DNA of 64,000 nt from Curtobacterium sp. VKM Ac-1393 (GTDB taxonomy: Bacteria; Actinomycetota; Actinomycetes; Actinomycetales; Microbacteriaceae): assembly GCF_015350995.1 (NCBI RefSeq), contig NZ_JADKRW010000005.1, positions 248,001 through 312,000 of the forward strand, in the 5' to 3' direction. The notes beneath the pieces were generated by a model. That model was given only the letters and a program-made list of their open reading frames with translations. It had not been told where the DNA came from and searched no databases. Made by a program: the position numbers and the translations under genes. This document shows, piece by piece, positions 62,474 through 64,000 of this stretch. Each line of letters starts with the position of its first letter. The first letter of the stretch is position 1.

Positions 62474-64000
62474 TGCACCTCACTTGCTGCGGTCAGGCCC
62501 TGCGTGAACCCGAGCAGGACCACTTTGTCATCGGAGGCGACCGGCGGCACGTAGAAGAGCAGCTGGACTCCGTACGTGGCACTGATGCCCTTCTTGCTGG
62601 TGTCGACCCCGGACAGTGCCTTGACGGCACCCTCGGTGTTGACCTCGGCACCGGAGGCGGTCGGGGTGACCTTCTCGATCTCGTTGAGGTCGGCGGAGAC
62701 GAGCGCGCCGGCGTCGTCGGTCGCGATCGCGACGGCGGAGTCCGCCGGGGCCTCAGACGAGTACTCGATCTTCGCCGTGTCCGGCAGGGCTTTGGCCTTC
62801 TTGTCCTTGTAGGCCTTGCCGATGGTGGTGCGGAGACCGTCGCCCTCGGTGGCGAACAGGTCGGCGTACTCGCTTGCCGAGTCCTTCGACAGGATGTCAC
62901 CGTAGGCGGTCGCCACCTGGTCCGGAGCGATCGCGAGCAGCTTCGACTGCGGCGCGAGCAGCGCGGCACCGATCGAGGTCGGGGCGAGGCTCGGGATCTT
63001 CGCGTCGGCCTCGAGCGAGACGTCGTACGCGACCTTGTACGGGTCGCGTGCCGTGTCCTGCACGAGCGTGAGGGCCTGCGGCGCGGACTTGGCGTCGCAG
63101 TCCTCGGCGACGATCACGAAGACCGTGCGCGGCCACGTGTCGGTCTGCTGCGGCAGAGCGACGCACACCTGACCGGCGGAGATCGTCGGCGGGGCCTCGG
63201 CCTCGGAGTCCTTGCCGCGGATCGAGTAGTTGGCCAGCCGCAGGTCCAGCGCGGCACCGGTGAACCGGGTCTTCGCCAGATCGCGGTCGCGGGCGCCGTC
63301 GGACTGCTTCGCGACGGCGGCGATCCGCTCGACCACGCGGGAGATCTGCTGCTTGGTCGCGGCGGTGGGTTCGGTGGCGTCCGCGGCGCCGGTCGCACTG
63401 GCCGTCGGCGTCGGGGTCGCGAGCGACGGGTCGCCGCCCTGCGGCCAGTAGTCGGAGGAGCAGCCGGCCAGGGCGAGGGTGCCGACGAGGACGACCGGCA
63501 GCGCGATGAACGCGCGCGGACCGCGGCGGCCACGAGCCGGCACCTGGGCACCGGCGGCGGCGGCACGGCGCGAGGCGCGCACGCGCGGCGGACGGGTGCC
63601 ACCGCTGCGACGGCGGGGTCCGCGACCACGGCGCTGGTGCAGGAACGCGAGGACCAAGAGCACGATGCCTCCCAGGGCGAAGATGCCACCCGCGACGAGC
63701 AGGGGTCCGACGGAGGGCGTCGCGGTGTCCTTCGGCCAGGTCACCGAGACGTCGCTCGGCGCGGCGGCCGTGCCGTCGCTGACGATCAGGACCGAGACGT
63801 CCTGCGGCAGGCGGACCGTGAACTGCCCGGAGCCGTCGTACTCCTGGTACCAGAGGTCGCTGCCCTTCGGCGACGGCACGGTGGCCTCGGAGCCGGTGGT
63901 CTTGCCGACAAGCTTCGCGCTCTCGGCGTCGAACCGGAGCGTGGTGTGCTCGGCGTCACCGACCCACGCGTCGACGTCGGCGGTCTTGCCGTACGCGGCG
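62470..64000 (-). CDS. Membrane protein of unknown function, 5' end outside window
   Basis: At least 510 residues; the frame is open to the right edge (AAYGKTADVDAWVGDAEHTT ...), so the start is missing. Visible order: a beta-rich extracytoplasmic part, a membrane helix (GPLLVAGGIFALGGIVLLVLAFLH in pieces), an Arg/Gly-rich cytoplasmic stretch of ~45 residues, a second hydrophobic segment ending LALAGCSS, and a ~330-residue soluble domain (ISAGQVCVALPQQTDTWPRTVFVIVAEDCDA in pieces; KISTYGVQLLFYVPP-like end). No family recognised. It is coupled by ATGA overlap to the thioredoxin-TPR gene. Confidence 0.65.
   Translation of the reverse strand, partial: AAYGKTADVDAWVGDAEHTTLRFDAESAKLVGKTTGSEATVPSPKGSDLWYQEYDGSGQFTVRLPQDVSVLIVSDGTAAAPSDVSVTWPKDTATPSVGPLLVAGGIFALGGIVLLVLAFLHQRRGRGPRRRSGGTRPPRVRASRRAAAAGAQVPARGRRGPRAFIALPVVLVGTLALAGCSSDYWPQGGDPSLATPTPTASATGAADATEPTAATKQQISRVVERIAAVAKQSDGARDRDLAKTRFTGAALDLRLANYSIRGKDSEAEAPPTISAGQVCVALPQQTDTWPRTVFVIVAEDCDAKSAPQALTLVQDTARDPYKVAYDVSLEADAKIPSLAPTSIGAALLAPQSKLLAIAPDQVATAYGDILSKDSASEYADLFATEGDGLRTTIGKAYKDKKAKALPDTAKIEYSSEAPADSAVAIATDDAGALVSADLNEIEKVTPTASGAEVNTEGAVKALSGVDTSKKGISATYGVQLLFYVPPVASDDKVVLLGFTQGLTAASEVQ

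Overview
This window is a high-GC (roughly 70 %), gene-dense chromosomal segment from an actinobacterium. Several things point to Microbacteriaceae, most likely Curtobacterium or a close relative (inference; no database search was possible). These are the order prfB-ftsE-ftsX-smpB-ssrA, a SigR/RsrA pair, a Kgd-type 2-oxoglutarate dehydrogenase, GlgE glycogen metabolism, a GuaB1-type IMPDH-like protein, many GTG and leaderless starts, and a tmRNA tag ANSKRTDFALAA. I see no phage, insertion sequence, CRISPR array, tRNA or rRNA.

Layout. 0-2.7 kb: partial S51-like peptidase, phosphoribosyltransferase, short-chain dehydrogenase, membrane acyltransferase. 3.1-5.9 kb: metY-metX methionine pair. 6.1-9.4 kb: histidine kinase, membrane partner and NarL-type response regulator. 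9.6-17 kb: MFS exporter, zinc-ribbon miniprotein, thiamine-binding protein, GT87-like mannosyltransferase, YceI protein, NnrD dehydratase, HAD phosphatase, old yellow enzyme. 17-25.5 kb: two CNNM/HlyC proteins, GuaB1, Kgd, acetyltransferase. 25.6-29 kb: a TasA-like exported protein with a signal peptidase fused to a LamG domain, then sigR-rsrA. 28.8-33.7 kb: aroA, rsgA, a permease and hisN. 33.7-40.8 kb: a DHA2 exporter, a large LAL/LuxR regulator, glmS and a 37-residue membrane ORF. 40.9-46.2 kb: M50-type protease, second MetY-like enzyme with a flavin monooxygenase, APC permease. 46.3-51.2 kb: Lys-rich-tailed protein, tmRNA, smpB, ftsX, ftsE, prfB. 51.2-54.3 kb: ABC exporter, cysteine desulfurase. 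54.4-61.3 kb: glgX, glgE, glgB. 61.4-64 kb: thioredoxin-TPR protein and a partial membrane protein.

The accessory signal lies mostly between genes. One family (core GTCGTACGAC) forms imperfect palindromes with a near-exact 73-bp period and a fixed GCAACA box. It has four units at 14.2-14.4 kb, two at 4.5 kb and one at 40.8 kb. A second family has CGGGAGGC outer arms and six good copies at gene ends. Its central sequences vary while pairing is kept, as expected of hairpin terminators. Other unexplained palindromes or repeats lie at 2.8, 9.4, 31.4-31.7 and 61.3-61.4 kb.

The clearest regulatory reading is at sigR. A perfect SigR-class promoter (GGGAAT-N18-GTT) lies inside the start of divergent aroA, ahead of an in-frame TTG start with its own ribosome binding site. 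A separate leaderless-type -10 element precedes the short sigR start. Together these suggest a long and a short SigR form, as known in Streptomyces.
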